Source: Pedobacter ghigonis | GTDB lineage: Bacteria; Bacteroidota; Bacteroidia; Sphingobacteriales; Sphingobacteriaceae | NCBI RefSeq assembly: GCF_903166585.1 | Contig: NZ_CAESCM010000001.1 | Coordinates: 248,001-312,000 of the forward strand | Direction of reading: 5' to 3' | DNA: 64,000 nucleotides | In this document: positions 24,209 through 33,369 of the stretch, in pieces | Numbering within the stretch: the first letter of the stretch is position 1 | Layout: each line of letters starts with the position of its first letter | The notes under the pieces: model-generated | What the model saw: the letters and a program-made list of their open reading frames with translations, nothing else | Told to the model about the DNA's origin: nothing | Databases searched by the model: none | Position numbers and translations under genes: made by a program

Positions 24209-24604
24209 TTAAACAGATAAAAGCGTCCTTTTCCACACAAAAACGCCGCCTAATCCTGCTAAAGACAAAATTAAAGGAAGAAGATAATCGTCTATTGGGC
24301 ACCCAAGCATCGTAAAAATCCCCTCGACTCCCTGCGCCTGGTAATTATGCCCTGGGCAATTTCCACCAGGATTAAGCTGACGGTCACAAATATTACAGAC
24401 GGTTCCAGAAGTAGGGGTCCAGGAACAATAATCTGTTGAGAGACCAGTAGAATAACGAGGGTCGTATACATTCCCACCACCATCAAATGTATACACGAGT
24501 TGTTCGTCAGCTACCAAACAGCCTGGGACAGTGCCCTGCGCCTTGGTTTTGAGTCCAAAGAACGATAGTAAGCAAAGACAAAATATCGAAACTGCATTTT
24601 TCAT
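24209..24604 (-). CDS. Small secreted protein with PID-type C-terminal sorting signal
   Basis: 131 residues. N-terminal signal peptide (about 1-22, ending KAQ). The mature part is short, Gly/Tyr-rich and has six Cys (29, 60, 70, 73, 83, 102), including CNIC. The C-terminus has three parts: the motif CPIDDY (PID at 103-105), a hydrophobic helix (LLPLILSLAGLGGVFVW) and a basic end (KR at 125-126). This tripartite layout is that of exosortase substrates, and PID-type signals are known from Bacteroidetes. The exosortase at 806-1453 is the obvious partner. Function of the mature part is unknown. Confidence 0.7.
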   Translation of the reverse strand: MKNAVSIFCLCLLSFFGLKTKAQGTVPGCLVADEQLVYTFDGGGNVYDPRYSTGLSTDYCSWTPTSGTVCNICDRQLNPGGNCPGHNYQAQGVEGIFTMLGCPIDDYLLPLILSLAGLGGVFVWKRTLLSV

Positions 24605-25090
24605 TTCAACAAAAATAAAACTAAATGCATTATAAATACTACAAAAAATTAATAGTTTTGATAATTATCAATCACAATAAAAGGGTTTAAAATTGATCTG
24701 AGTTAAAAAAGAAAAATTGGAAAAAGAAGCCGAGCAAACTCTTACTAATTTGAATGAAGCTTTAGATACTCTAGGTAAATACAGGTCGAAAGGATAGCCT
24801 ATGGGATTGACTAGCTAGTATTGAAACAATATAGACAGGATAATCTTGATGAAATCAACTTGCTAAAAATGGAAGCCTTGGGGGTACATCACTTGATAAT
24901 TACTCTAGCCTCAAATCAACGTAAACAGTCAACTTTTTAAGACATTGTGCTTAAAATTAAGATTCGTCTAATAATTCGATCACGATAAATTAAACCCCGG
25001 ATGCGGCTGAAAAGAAATCATCAAGGCCGCCAGTAATTCAGGAAAACAAAATAAATGCCTCCTTTCGCAGCAGTGTTCAGTTTTTTAAAA
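24605..25090. other. Non-coding stretch with two short gene remnants
   Basis: AT-rich. On plus, 24702-24797 is a 31-codon open stretch without a start, reading EKLEKEAEQTLTNLNEALDT and then LGKYRSKG stop, a helical C-terminus. A second open stretch near 24821-24940 begins with TTG and reads KQYRQDNLDEINLLKMEALG. Both look like degraded coding sequence but match nothing I can name. The region also holds the promoter of the sorting-signal gene. Confidence 0.35.
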
Positions 25091-25963
25091 TTAAGCTTTA
25101 CGCTTAAAAAGCTTTACGATTTTTTTAGTTGCCATTGCAAGTGCCACAGCTAACAGTCCCGCAATTAAACCAGCACCAAATTCCTTTATTATTGAAGGGA
25201 CGCCTGGTAAAAGGTGATGCATGAACTCAATATTGTGTACGAAAATCCCCCCCGAAACAAGAATTAGGGCAATTGTACCCACTACACTTAAAACTTGTAT
25301 CACTATAGGAAGCGAAGAGACTAACAGTTTGCCAAAGAATGAAAGTGCGCCTTTCCCATTTGAACGTTTGATCAACCGGTAACCTGCATCATCCATTCTA
25401 ACAATAATGGCTACAATCCCATAAACCCCTATTGTAGCTAAAAGCGCTATTATTGAAACCGTTGCGATCTGTAAGGTGAGGCTTTCTTCCAGCACGCTAC
25501 CTAGAGCGATAATTACAATCTCAATGGAGAGAATAAAATCTGTGGTGATGGCAGATCTCACTTTTGTCTTCTCTGCATTTTCGTCTTCTTCTAAAACCTC
25601 AGCAGCTTCCCCATGCGTATTTGCAGAGCGATGAAAAAGGTACTCTACAATCTTTTCGACCCCCTCGTAAGCCAGGTATATCCCTCCCAGTACCAAAATT
25701 ACTTTGATGGCCACTGGAAAAAACACATTTAGCAATAGCGCTATTGGAACTATAATCAGCTTATTGATTAATGATCCTTTGGTTATTGCCCAAAGTACAG
25801 GAAGTTCCCTAGAAGATAGGAAACCTGTGGATTTTTCCGCATTAACGGCAAGGTCATCGCCCAGTATCCCAGCTGTTTTTTTAGCAGCAAGCTTGGCGCT
25901 CACCGCAACGTCATCCATTAAAGCACCTATATCGTCTAAAATTGCAAAAAAACCTGAAGCCAT
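25091..25963 (-). CDS. DUF808 family inner-membrane protein (YedI-like)
   Basis: 290 residues from ATG 25963; the frame is open to a TTG at 25987, but MASGFFAILDDIGALMDDVA is the standard start of the family. Several membrane helices follow, with the AVSAKLAAKKTAGILGDDLAVNA segment that marks DUF808. The middle HGEAAEVLEEDENAEKTKVR loop is acidic. Function is not known for this family. It is not part of the conjugation operon (481 bases from the nearest gene). Confidence 0.88.
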   Translation of the reverse strand: MASGFFAILDDIGALMDDVAVSAKLAAKKTAGILGDDLAVNAEKSTGFLSSRELPVLWAITKGSLINKLIIVPIALLLNVFFPVAIKVILVLGGIYLAYEGVEKIVEYLFHRSANTHGEAAEVLEEDENAEKTKVRSAITTDFILSIEIVIIALGSVLEESLTLQIATVSIIALLATIGVYGIVAIIVRMDDAGYRLIKRSNGKGALSFFGKLLVSSLPIVIQVLSVVGTIALILVSGGIFVHNIEFMHHLLPGVPSIIKEFGAGLIAGLLAVALAMATKKIVKLFKRKA

Positions 25964-26256
25964 ATCCTTATCTAATTGGGCCTGCAAAATACCAAATCAA
26001 TCTTATTCTGAAAGAAAAAACATTAAAAGATTCCTGTATATCAGATCGAGCTTTGCTAAAGAAAAAATGGGTAAGAACATCTAGAGAATAAGAAAACACC
26101 AAAAATGATAAGATTCATAATAAATTTAATAAATCGTTTTACTAACTTGCTTTCCTAATCAAAAACCTCACAGCTAAATATATTTACTATTTGATAAGGT
26201 TGAAAATGCCGGATTCAAAACGCGTTAAGTTTATGGGGTTCTATGAAAAATTAAAT

Positions 26257-28524
26257 ATGAAAAAATACTTTTGCGCTTTATTAAGCTGCGTCTGGTTCAC
26301 ATTTTTTACAAGTATAGTGAACGCTCAAGTAAAAAAACAGCCAGTAGATTATGTTAACCCCTATATTGGTAACATCAGCCACCTACTTGTTCCCACCTAT
26401 CCTACTGTCCATTTGCCGAACAGTCTGCTAAGGGTTTATCCAGAACGAGATAACTTTACGGCAAACACTATTCACGGTTTACCGCTAGTCATCACCAGCC
26501 ACAGGGGAAGTTCAGCATTCAACTTGAGTCCATTTCAGGGCGATTTGAAAAACATTAAGCCGGTGTTGGCTTATGGCTACGATAATGAAATTATCAAGCC
26601 TTACTATTATGAGGTAGATCTAGATGACTATGGCATTAATGTCCAATTTGCCCCTTCACACCAATCGGGAATTTACGCCATTAATTTTTCTAAATCAGCA
26701 CCAGCCTACCTAGTTCTAAATACCAGAAACGGGGAACTGTCGGTCAAAGAAAATGTAGTAAGTGGCTTTCAGAAATTGAGCAACAACACCAAAGTATATA
26801 TTTATTTCCAAACAGATTTATTCCCCACTTCCGCCGGCAAGCAAAAGGATGGTCAAATCGACTCAAAGGAACAATCCACTTCTGGTCAGAATGCTTACCT
26901 GATATTAAAATATCCAGATAATACCAAGCAAATCAAAGCCCATTACGGCATATCGTTTATTAGTGTAGAGCAGGCAAAACGAAACCTTAATAGGGAAATA
27001 AAAGATTATGAGCTTAATAAAGTTGTTCGAAACGGCAAATATATATGGAATCAAACCCTTGGAAAAATTGCTGTAGAGGGAACAGATGAAACAGCTAAAA
27101 CCATCTTTTACACCTCACTTTACCGCACATATGAGCGCATGATCAGTTTATCTGAAGACGGTCAATATTTTAGCGCCTTCGATGGAAAAGTTCACAATGA
27201 TAACGGGACGCCCTTCTTTACTGATGACTGGATCTGGGATACTTACAGGGCCACCCACCCACTGCGGGTAATCATTGAGCCAAAAATGGAAGGCAATATG
27301 ATTAACTCGTATTTGCGTATGGCCCAGCAAATGGACGACCACTGGATGCCAACTTTTCCCGAAGTTACCGGCGATAGCCGCAGAATGAATAGCAATCATG
27401 GGGTGGCAACCATAATTGATGCTTACAACAAGGGCCTTCGAAGTTTTAACCTTGAGGAGGCATATCAATACTGTAAGGCAGGAATTACCGAAAAAACGCT
27501 GTCGCCTTGGTCGGCAAAAAAAGCTGGTGTACTAGATCAGTTTTTTAAAGACAAAGGGTATTTCCCAGCATTGCCTCCAGGTGAAAAAGAAACTGCGCCG
27601 GAGGTTCATGGTTTTGAAAAGCGCCAGCCTATTGCGGTTACTTTGGGCACCGTTTACGATGAGTGGTGCTTAGGGAACATTGCGCAGCAACTGGGCAAAA
27701 CAGATGAGGCTAAAGATTTTTTAGAGAAAAGTAAAAGCTATCATGCTGTCTTTAATCCGGATACCAAATTCTTTCATCCAAAAGATATTGACGGCAAATT
27801 TATCCAGCCCCTGGACTACCGGTTTTCGGGTGGACTGGGTGCACGGGATACGTATGATGAAAACAATGGCTGGCTTTACCGCTGGGATGTCTTGCATAAT
27901 TTAGGTGATTTAGTAGAGATGATAGGCGGAAAACAGGCTTTTGTTGATGAGCTGGAGAAAATGTACAACACCCCGCTTGGAAAAAGCAGGTTTGATTTTT
28001 ATTCCCAATTGCCAGACCATACGGGCAATGTTGGTCAGTTTTCAATGGGCAATGAGCCTGCCATGCATATCCCTTACCTATACAACTATGCAGGTCAACC
28101 TTGGCGCACCCAAAAACGCGTACGCAGTTTACTTGCTCAATGGTTCCGAAACGATTTAATGGGCATTCCAGGTGATGAAGATGGAGGCGGGTTAACCTCA
28201 TTTGTCGTTTTTTCTCAAATGGGTTTTTATCCAATAACCCCAGGCTTACCAATGTATGTTATCGGTAGCCCAACATTTGCTAATGTAAAATTGGATATTG
28301 GAAATGGTAAGAAATTCGAAGTGGCATGTTTAAATTATGCGCCGGAAAACAAATATATTCAATCGGCAAAGCTAAATGGACAGGTCTGGAATAAATCATG
28401 GTTTTCCCATGAGGATTTAATGAAAGGTGGAAAATTGGAACTGATCATGGGTAAACGTCCAAATAAATTATGGGCATCTGAGGAAAGTTCGCTTCCTCCT
28501 TCCTTCAACATGTCTGTGAAGTAA
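26257..28524 (+). CDS. GH92 family glycosidase (alpha-mannosidase-like)
   Basis: 755 residues from ATG 26257; the frame runs back to a TTG at 26191, but only the later start puts the signal peptide (KKYFCALLSCVWFTFFTSIV, ending NAQ) at the N-terminus. VDYVNPYIG at the mature start, DDWIWDTYRATHPL and MDDHWMPTFPEVTGDSRRMN in the middle, and GNEPAMHIPYLYN then GIPGDEDGGGLTSFVVFSQM near the end are classic GH92 blocks, including the acid Glu and base Asp regions. GH92 enzymes are calcium-dependent exo-alpha-mannosidases acting in the periplasm or at the surface. No other glycan gene is adjacent. Confidence 0.92.
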   Translation: MKKYFCALLSCVWFTFFTSIVNAQVKKQPVDYVNPYIGNISHLLVPTYPTVHLPNSLLRVYPERDNFTANTIHGLPLVITSHRGSSAFNLSPFQGDLKNIKPVLAYGYDNEIIKPYYYEVDLDDYGINVQFAPSHQSGIYAINFSKSAPAYLVLNTRNGELSVKENVVSGFQKLSNNTKVYIYFQTDLFPTSAGKQKDGQIDSKEQSTSGQNAYLILKYPDNTKQIKAHYGISFISVEQAKRNLNREIKDYELNKVVRNGKYIWNQTLGKIAVEGTDETAKTIFYTSLYRTYERMISLSEDGQYFSAFDGKVHNDNGTPFFTDDWIWDTYRATHPLRVIIEPKMEGNMINSYLRMAQQMDDHWMPTFPEVTGDSRRMNSNHGVATIIDAYNKGLRSFNLEEAYQYCKAGITEKTLSPWSAKKAGVLDQFFKDKGYFPALPPGEKETAPEVHGFEKRQPIAVTLGTVYDEWCLGNIAQQLGKTDEAKDFLEKSKSYHAVFNPDTKFFHPKDIDGKFIQPLDYRFSGGLGARDTYDENNGWLYRWDVLHNLGDLVEMIGGKQAFVDELEKMYNTPLGKSRFDFYSQLPDHTGNVGQFSMGNEPAMHIPYLYNYAGQPWRTQKRVRSLLAQWFRNDLMGIPGDEDGGGLTSFVVFSQMGFYPITPGLPMYVIGSPTFANVKLDIGNGKKFEVACLNYAPENKYIQSAKLNGQVWNKSWFSHEDLMKGGKLELIMGKRPNKLWASEESSLPPSFNMSVK

Positions 28525-28574
28525 GCTTGCTTCCTTGCAGCAAGTGACGAGGTAAAAGTAAAGCCAAGGTCGAG

Positions 28575-28609
28575 AAAGGGATATGTTAGTCAAAACATAT
28601 CCCTTTTTT
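28575..28609 (+). terminator. Rho-independent terminator after GH92 gene
   Basis: A 13-base perfect stem, AAAGGGATATGTT / AACATATCCCTTT, with a six-base loop and six T residues, 50 bases past the GH92 stop. It can also serve the opposite strand, where the RteC-like gene ends at 28689. Confidence 0.85.
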
Positions 28610-28688
28610 ATGAACCATAGGTGTTTCATTTTCTAAAACGGGCTAAATGGAAAGCTATTTAGTAAGATTTACTTCAAATCAATTATTC

Positions 28689-29558
28689 TTATTTTTCAGC
28701 TATCCCTCCCTCCCAATCAAAGATTTTCTTCTGCAGCGCATCACGCATTTGATCCAAAAACCTAGTTTTGCTCATTCCTTTACGTTGCTTAATTTCAGAG
28801 AATCTTCTAAAATATTGGCCTAAATTCACCTGAAAAACATTTTGTAAAACAGCCACTATATCAGATAGATCTGCTTTTCCATTGTTGAACTGTCCGGTTA
28901 GCCAAAGTCCATAAATCATTTCTATTAAATTAACTTGATCACCTGTCCAGGCAAACTTCTTTCCTTTCTGTTCACTTGATTGGTTCTCCAAACCAATCCC
29001 CACATCAGAAGTGAGCTGATCACTTAAGTATCTTTGTAGCATCTCATAAGCTCTAAAATTTGAAAAAAGAAACTCATGGCCTGTTCCAAAGGATGGATCT
29101 ACCCTTGGAATCAAACTCATCTCTGTCTTTAATGGCGAGGCGCCACGAATAAAATATAAACGATCAAGCTCGTTACTATCCAATCTAAAATACTGGTAAT
29201 GAAATTCATGAGATCTAAAGAAACGATTAATGTATCGCATCTGATCATTGTAGTGTTCCTTTATTTCTTCTTTCCCGATGATAGGTTTGGTGTTATCGAT
29301 TGCAAATAGTTCAGTATAAAAAATTAGCCACCTGTAAAACCTGGGTTTTTCGATTTTGAAAAACCATATCTCTTCTTCCTCGCCAAGAAAGGGGTTTGCA
29401 TCAACCAAAGCTTTCAACTCATCCAAATATTTTTGCACAATCAAAATCGCATCCCTTAGCATTTGACTTTTAGGTATTCCGCTCCCTTTTAAATCATCAA
29501 GATCAGCTTTCATTTGCTGGTATAAATCGGCACTTAGTTTTTTTATCATATTTTTCAT
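28689..29558 (-). CDS. RteC-domain protein
   Basis: 289 residues. IEKPRFYRWLIFYTELFAID, then EHYNDQMRYINRFFRSHEFH and YQYFRLDSNELDRLYFIRGA are characteristic of RteC, the regulator that controls excision of the CTnDOT family of conjugative transposons. It has no tetQ, rteA or rteB partner here. The C-terminal half has the family segment KGKKFAWTGDQVNLIEMIYG. It probably controls excision or transfer of the element to its left. It ends at the GH92 terminator. Confidence 0.88.
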   Translation of the reverse strand: MKNMIKKLSADLYQQMKADLDDLKGSGIPKSQMLRDAILIVQKYLDELKALVDANPFLGEEEEIWFFKIEKPRFYRWLIFYTELFAIDNTKPIIGKEEIKEHYNDQMRYINRFFRSHEFHYQYFRLDSNELDRLYFIRGASPLKTEMSLIPRVDPSFGTGHEFLFSNFRAYEMLQRYLSDQLTSDVGIGLENQSSEQKGKKFAWTGDQVNLIEMIYGLWLTGQFNNGKADLSDIVAVLQNVFQVNLGQYFRRFSEIKQRKGMSKTRFLDQMRDALQKKIFDWEGGIAEK

Positions 29559-30014
29559 TTAGGTTAAATTACGCCATCAGCCTCAAGAGTAAAATGCAGC
29601 TACTGAGCTTAAAGACAAATTTTATCTTTTGGGCTATATCCATCAAGTTACCGAGCGGTTACCCTTTGAGCAACCCCTCTTTTTATCCACCATGGCTATT
29701 ATCTCAAGTGAGTAGAAAGCTTTAATCAAAATGCTTTTGCAATACTTAAATGGTTATTCACATTAACCAAACCTATTCTTGAAGAAGGATTTAAAATTAT
29801 GCTAAATCTGCTGATGCATCGCCACCCATAATAATTTCAGCCGAGCTATGAAGGCCTATCCCTGAGAGTTTGGCTAAAACCTAAATTTGGACACTCAGTC
29901 TATTCGCTTTAAACAAGTCAAAGCTGTTTACGCATCAGTCAAAACACCTCTTGTCCGAAAAAAAAGGTTTTCCAATTCTGGTAGATTATTTTTAATCCTT
30001 TACGCTTCAGCCTT
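29559..30014. other. Divergent intergenic region with a gene remnant
   Basis: Region between the two divergent RteC-like genes and therefore likely to hold their promoters. On plus, 29593-29715 is a 40-codon open stretch without a start codon that reads like protein (KDKFYLLGYIHQVTERLPFE, then QPLFLSTMAIISSE stop). It may be the C-terminus of a deleted gene. No strong palindrome seen. Confidence 0.35.
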
Positions 30015-31160
30015 ATGAATTATCAACTTGACTACATCAATAGCCTTTATAATAACATTAGTACTGGTTTACGGCTAGCTAAAGAGAAACAGAAATCAAT
30101 CTTGGTTGAACTGGAAGAGGAATGTGGGCGGGTATTACTTTCACTGCAGCACTGCTTGGGTAGCAGCGTTCCTGAAAACCTGCAAATCGGTTTTTCCCAG
30201 CATCAGAACGATCTGCTATTGATCTACCAAGGGATACATCTAAAAATGGAAAATCCCAATAGTCCATCTAAAGAGGCAGGATTACCCTTTCTGACTGAGT
30301 GCGTCAATATTATCCGAGGTTTGATTTTTAATTTAGAGATCCACTTTCCAAAGTTCTGGGATAAATCCTTGCAAGTACCCCAAGCTTTATTGAATGATTT
30401 TATTCGCTCAAATGAAAATAAGATATCATCCCTGCTAGCACTCTCCCAGCGCATTAGTCCAGATGATAAGCTCCACAACGTACTGGATGATCTTTTTCTT
30501 TTTAGGGAAAACCCAAAAAAAGCAGTCTGCTTTTATCAGCTGGATTATTTATTAGCTGTTTTAGATATCCTAAACAGAGAAAACGAAATTGGGAAAATAC
30601 GCAGCTGGAAAGATTTGGTTAATCTACTGATAGAATGCAACCTGAATTCTCCCTTATTCCACAAAACCTGCTGCGAGATTATTCTAAGCAGACTGGATAC
30701 TGCTGGCTCGCTAAGAGATCAATTTGAATTACTCTCGCGGGATAAAAAAGAACTGATAAGGCTCTCGCCGTGCCTTTCAAGCTCCCTACGCATAGATTTA
30801 CCCTTGATAAAAGAATCACTGCTAAAATTTGTCGAAGCTGAACTTTGTTACCTGCGTGAGATTGAAGGGATAGCATCCAGTCTTTCAGCAAATGGAATTG
30901 TCCAGGATGATTATATGGTATCTTTAAGTGTAAAGCAGCTGGCGTTTTTTATTCACTTGCAAGTGGAGTGCGGAATCATCCTTGAGACTAGACCTAAACA
31001 GATCCGCCAGCATGTCACCAGCCACTACAGCACTGCTGAAGTTGAAAATATCTCAGAAAAAAGCTTTAAAAATGCCTATTACTCTCATAGCCAGCAGGAC
31101 ATCAACAAAGTAAGTGAAAAGCTTTCAAAAATGCTTGCTATATCCCAGGGAATGGAATAG
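30015..31160 (+). CDS. Unknown mobile-element protein with RteC-like C-terminus
   Basis: 381 residues, soluble, mostly helical. Residues 1-300 match no family I know. The last 80 residues (SLSVKQLAFFIHLQVECGII, then RQHVTSHYSTAEVENISEKS) follow the pattern of the RteC C-terminal domain and related element proteins: a QLA-F-L helix, a short basic loop and an S-T-x-x-x-E-x-I-S-x-x-S-helix motif. It faces away from the true RteC gene. It may be a paired or antagonistic regulator. Length and divergence make homology to RteC limited to that end. Confidence 0.65.
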   Translation: MNYQLDYINSLYNNISTGLRLAKEKQKSILVELEEECGRVLLSLQHCLGSSVPENLQIGFSQHQNDLLLIYQGIHLKMENPNSPSKEAGLPFLTECVNIIRGLIFNLEIHFPKFWDKSLQVPQALLNDFIRSNENKISSLLALSQRISPDDKLHNVLDDLFLFRENPKKAVCFYQLDYLLAVLDILNRENEIGKIRSWKDLVNLLIECNLNSPLFHKTCCEIILSRLDTAGSLRDQFELLSRDKKELIRLSPCLSSSLRIDLPLIKESLLKFVEAELCYLREIEGIASSLSANGIVQDDYMVSLSVKQLAFFIHLQVECGIILETRPKQIRQHVTSHYSTAEVENISEKSFKNAYYSHSQQDINKVSEKLSKMLAISQGME

Positions 31161-31483
31161 ATGTCATACATCATAAGCAACTTTAGCTTAGTTAATCCCT
31201 TACCTGGTTCTAGAACTGCAGTAGGATTTCCATGAAAATAATACAATCTGAAACTCTTTTAGAACGCTATAGACGCTTTGGTTAATGTTTTAATCAAACA
31301 TTAACCAAAGCGTCCCCATCTCATCCTCGCACGATAAAATTTACCTTAAAGTAACTATTGGTTATACATTAAAAAGCCAAATAACTATACTATATAAAAA
31401 TTCAGTGCCGCTTTTTAGTTCTCATTAAAGGTGCCTAACTCGAATCTTAGCTGATCGAGATATTGGGTATCCCCCTTTTGCAG
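31161..31483. other. Intergenic region with a 19-base perfect inverted repeat
   Basis: The repeat GACGCTTTGGTTAATGTTT (31272-31290) is followed after five bases by its exact complement (31296-31314). There is no T-run on either strand right after it. The rest is AT-rich with no ORF. It lies between the RteC-like gene (plus) and the alcohol-dehydrogenase gene (minus), so it may terminate both, or mark the right edge of the element. Confidence 0.5.
31272..31314. repeat. 19-base perfect inverted repeat, five-base loop
   Basis: Arms at 31272-31290 and 31296-31314 match in all 19 positions. Convergent genes end 112 bases before and 170 bases after it. As RNA it is a very stable hairpin on either strand, yet without a poly-U tail. 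Confidence 0.8.
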
Positions 31484-32485
31484 CTAACTGCATCTAACAA
31501 CTACTTTCCCCTTGGCACGGCCACTCTCGATATATTCCATTGCATCATTAGTTTGTTCAAATGGAAATACTTTATCTACGACCGGCCTTATATCCCCTTC
31601 TTCAATCAGTTTAGAGATCTCTGCCAACTGTTTTCCGTCGGCTCTCATAAAAAGAAAAGAATAGTCAACACCTAATTTTTTTGCTTTTTTGCGTATACCT
31701 GAACTAAGGAAAGATAGGATTGTCCTAACAAACCAAGTAGCGCCAATTGCTTTAGCAAAATCTGGAGTTGGAGGTCCTGAGATTGAAATGGCTTTTCCAC
31801 CAAACTTTAAAATCCTCAATGATTTTTCAAGTGTCTTTGGGTCTTGACTGTTTAAAACCACATCGTAATCCTTCAATATGGTTTCAAAATCTTCTTTTTT
31901 GTAATCGATCAGTACATCAGCCCCTAGGTTTTTAAGCATTTCAAAGCTTTTTTCGCTAGCAGTTGTTGCAACAGTTGCCCCCAAATGTTTTGCCAGCTGT
32001 ATGGCTATTGTTCCTACGCCCCCAGAGCCCGCCTGAATAAATACCTTCTGCCCTTTCTTGAGATTTGCCTTTTCCACCAAGGCCTGCCAAGCAGTCAAGG
32101 CAACCAGCGGAATTGATGCTGCTTCCTCCATCGAAAGGTTATTGGGTTTTAATGCTATACTTGCTTCATTTACGGCAATATATTCGGCCAAGGTTCCAAT
32201 ATGAAAATCCGGAACGCGAGAATAAACCTGATCGCCTACTTTAAACTGCTTCACATTCTTTCCAACCTGAATAATTATTCCCGCTACATCATGTCCCAAA
32301 ATAAGTGGGAACTTATAGGGTAATATCATTTTAAATTCCCCGGATTTTATCTTGGCATCAAGTAAGTTTAAGCCGGAAGAATGAACTTGAACTAATACTT
32401 CATTTTGGTTTAATACTGGCACAGGGACATCAGTAAGTTCAAGGACTCCTTTTTTGTCGTATTTTTTTATAGTGAAAGCTTTCAT
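31484..32485 (-). CDS. NADPH-dependent quinone-oxidoreductase-like alcohol dehydrogenase (MDR)
   Basis: 333 residues. The N-terminal GroES-like domain has LILGHDVAGIIIQVGKNVKQ; the Rossmann part has the nucleotide-binding loop VFIQAGSGGVGTIAIQLAKH at about 150-170. The zinc-binding Cys of true alcohol dehydrogenases are missing, so it belongs with the zinc-free quinone-oxidoreductase/enoyl-reductase branch. It lies one base after the SDR gene. Both are probably under the HxlR regulator encoded divergently. The substrate is likely a reactive carbonyl or quinone, by analogy. Confidence 0.88.
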   Translation of the reverse strand: MKAFTIKKYDKKGVLELTDVPVPVLNQNEVLVQVHSSGLNLLDAKIKSGEFKMILPYKFPLILGHDVAGIIIQVGKNVKQFKVGDQVYSRVPDFHIGTLAEYIAVNEASIALKPNNLSMEEAASIPLVALTAWQALVEKANLKKGQKVFIQAGSGGVGTIAIQLAKHLGATVATTASEKSFEMLKNLGADVLIDYKKEDFETILKDYDVVLNSQDPKTLEKSLRILKFGGKAISISGPPTPDFAKAIGATWFVRTILSFLSSGIRKKAKKLGVDYSFLFMRADGKQLAEISKLIEEGDIRPVVDKVFPFEQTNDAMEYIESGRAKGKVVVRCS

Positions 32486-32486
32486 T

Positions 32487-33254
32487 TTAAGGCTTTAAAG
32501 TGGAATTTGTTTTTTTGGGATTAATCAATCCAAAGGTAAGTCTCGGGAAAAATCTATTCAAAATATAAACTAGTTTGGAAGCCCCAACTCTAATGGTGTA
32601 GTGATCTTGCTCTAATCCCTTTATCAATTCTTTAACCAATTGTGCTGGGCTTATTTTCTTATCATCTCTATCGGCAACCATTTCTGTATCCACCAAAGGT
32701 GGCAATAGTTCAAAAACCTTCACATTAGCATTCAAAATTGTGAGGTGTTCTCGTAAAGATCTGGTATAAAAAGCCAGGGCGCTTTTAGATGCGGAATAGG
32801 TAGCCTCTATTAGCGATGGAACCATACTCAGGATTGAGGTAGTATTGATAATCGCACTTTCTTCTTTTGATTTTAGCATCTCCATAAAAATATTGTTGAG
32901 GCGAATAACACCAAGGTAATTAACCTCCATTTCATACGCCGCCCCTTTCAAATGCAGATCACTGGCAATGCCCAAATTTTCTGGTGGCACACCAACACCT
33001 GCATTGTTATAGAGAATATCAACTCCACCAAGTTGTCTTACTTGATCAAAAAGTGAATAAGCGTCTGCTTCATTTCCAACATCACTTTGTATAGCAATTA
33101 ATGCTGGATAAGTTTTTTTTACAGCGTCAAGTTTGGCTTGATTTCTTCCTGTAATAATCACTTTTGCACCGATCTGCATGAATTGTTTTGCGGCTTCAAG
33201 CCCTATCCCCGATCCACCACCAGTAATAAGAATAGTTTTCCCTTTTAAGTTCAT
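32487..33254 (-). CDS. Short-chain dehydrogenase/reductase
   Basis: 255 residues. TGGGSGIGLEAAKQF (about 11-25) is the classical SDR cofactor motif, NNAG (about 88) the structural motif and YSASKSAL the catalytic Tyr-x-x-x-Lys. The sequence resembles DltE/YdfG-like oxidoreductases often found in HxlR-controlled pairs. It is the first gene of a two-gene operon and its start faces the HxlR gene across 181 bases that contain two palindromes. Confidence 0.9.
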   Translation of the reverse strand: MNLKGKTILITGGGSGIGLEAAKQFMQIGAKVIITGRNQAKLDAVKKTYPALIAIQSDVGNEADAYSLFDQVRQLGGVDILYNNAGVGVPPENLGIASDLHLKGAAYEMEVNYLGVIRLNNIFMEMLKSKEESAIINTTSILSMVPSLIEATYSASKSALAFYTRSLREHLTILNANVKVFELLPPLVDTEMVADRDDKKISPAQLVKELIKGLEQDHYTIRVGASKLVYILNRFFPRLTFGLINPKKTNSTLKP

Positions 33255-33369
33255 GATTATCTGAAATTAATAAGCACCATTTTCCTTAATTGTAATAACC
33301 AATTCGTGCTGATGAATACTGTATTTTCTGTTGTTTTCATTGTATCTCCAATAAAATTACATAAATTTG

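Noticed and set aside
27800..28252. 150-codon open frame on minus strand inside the GH92 gene
   Set aside because: Antisense to conserved catalytic blocks of GH92; Cys/His-rich composition is an artefact of the opposite strand.
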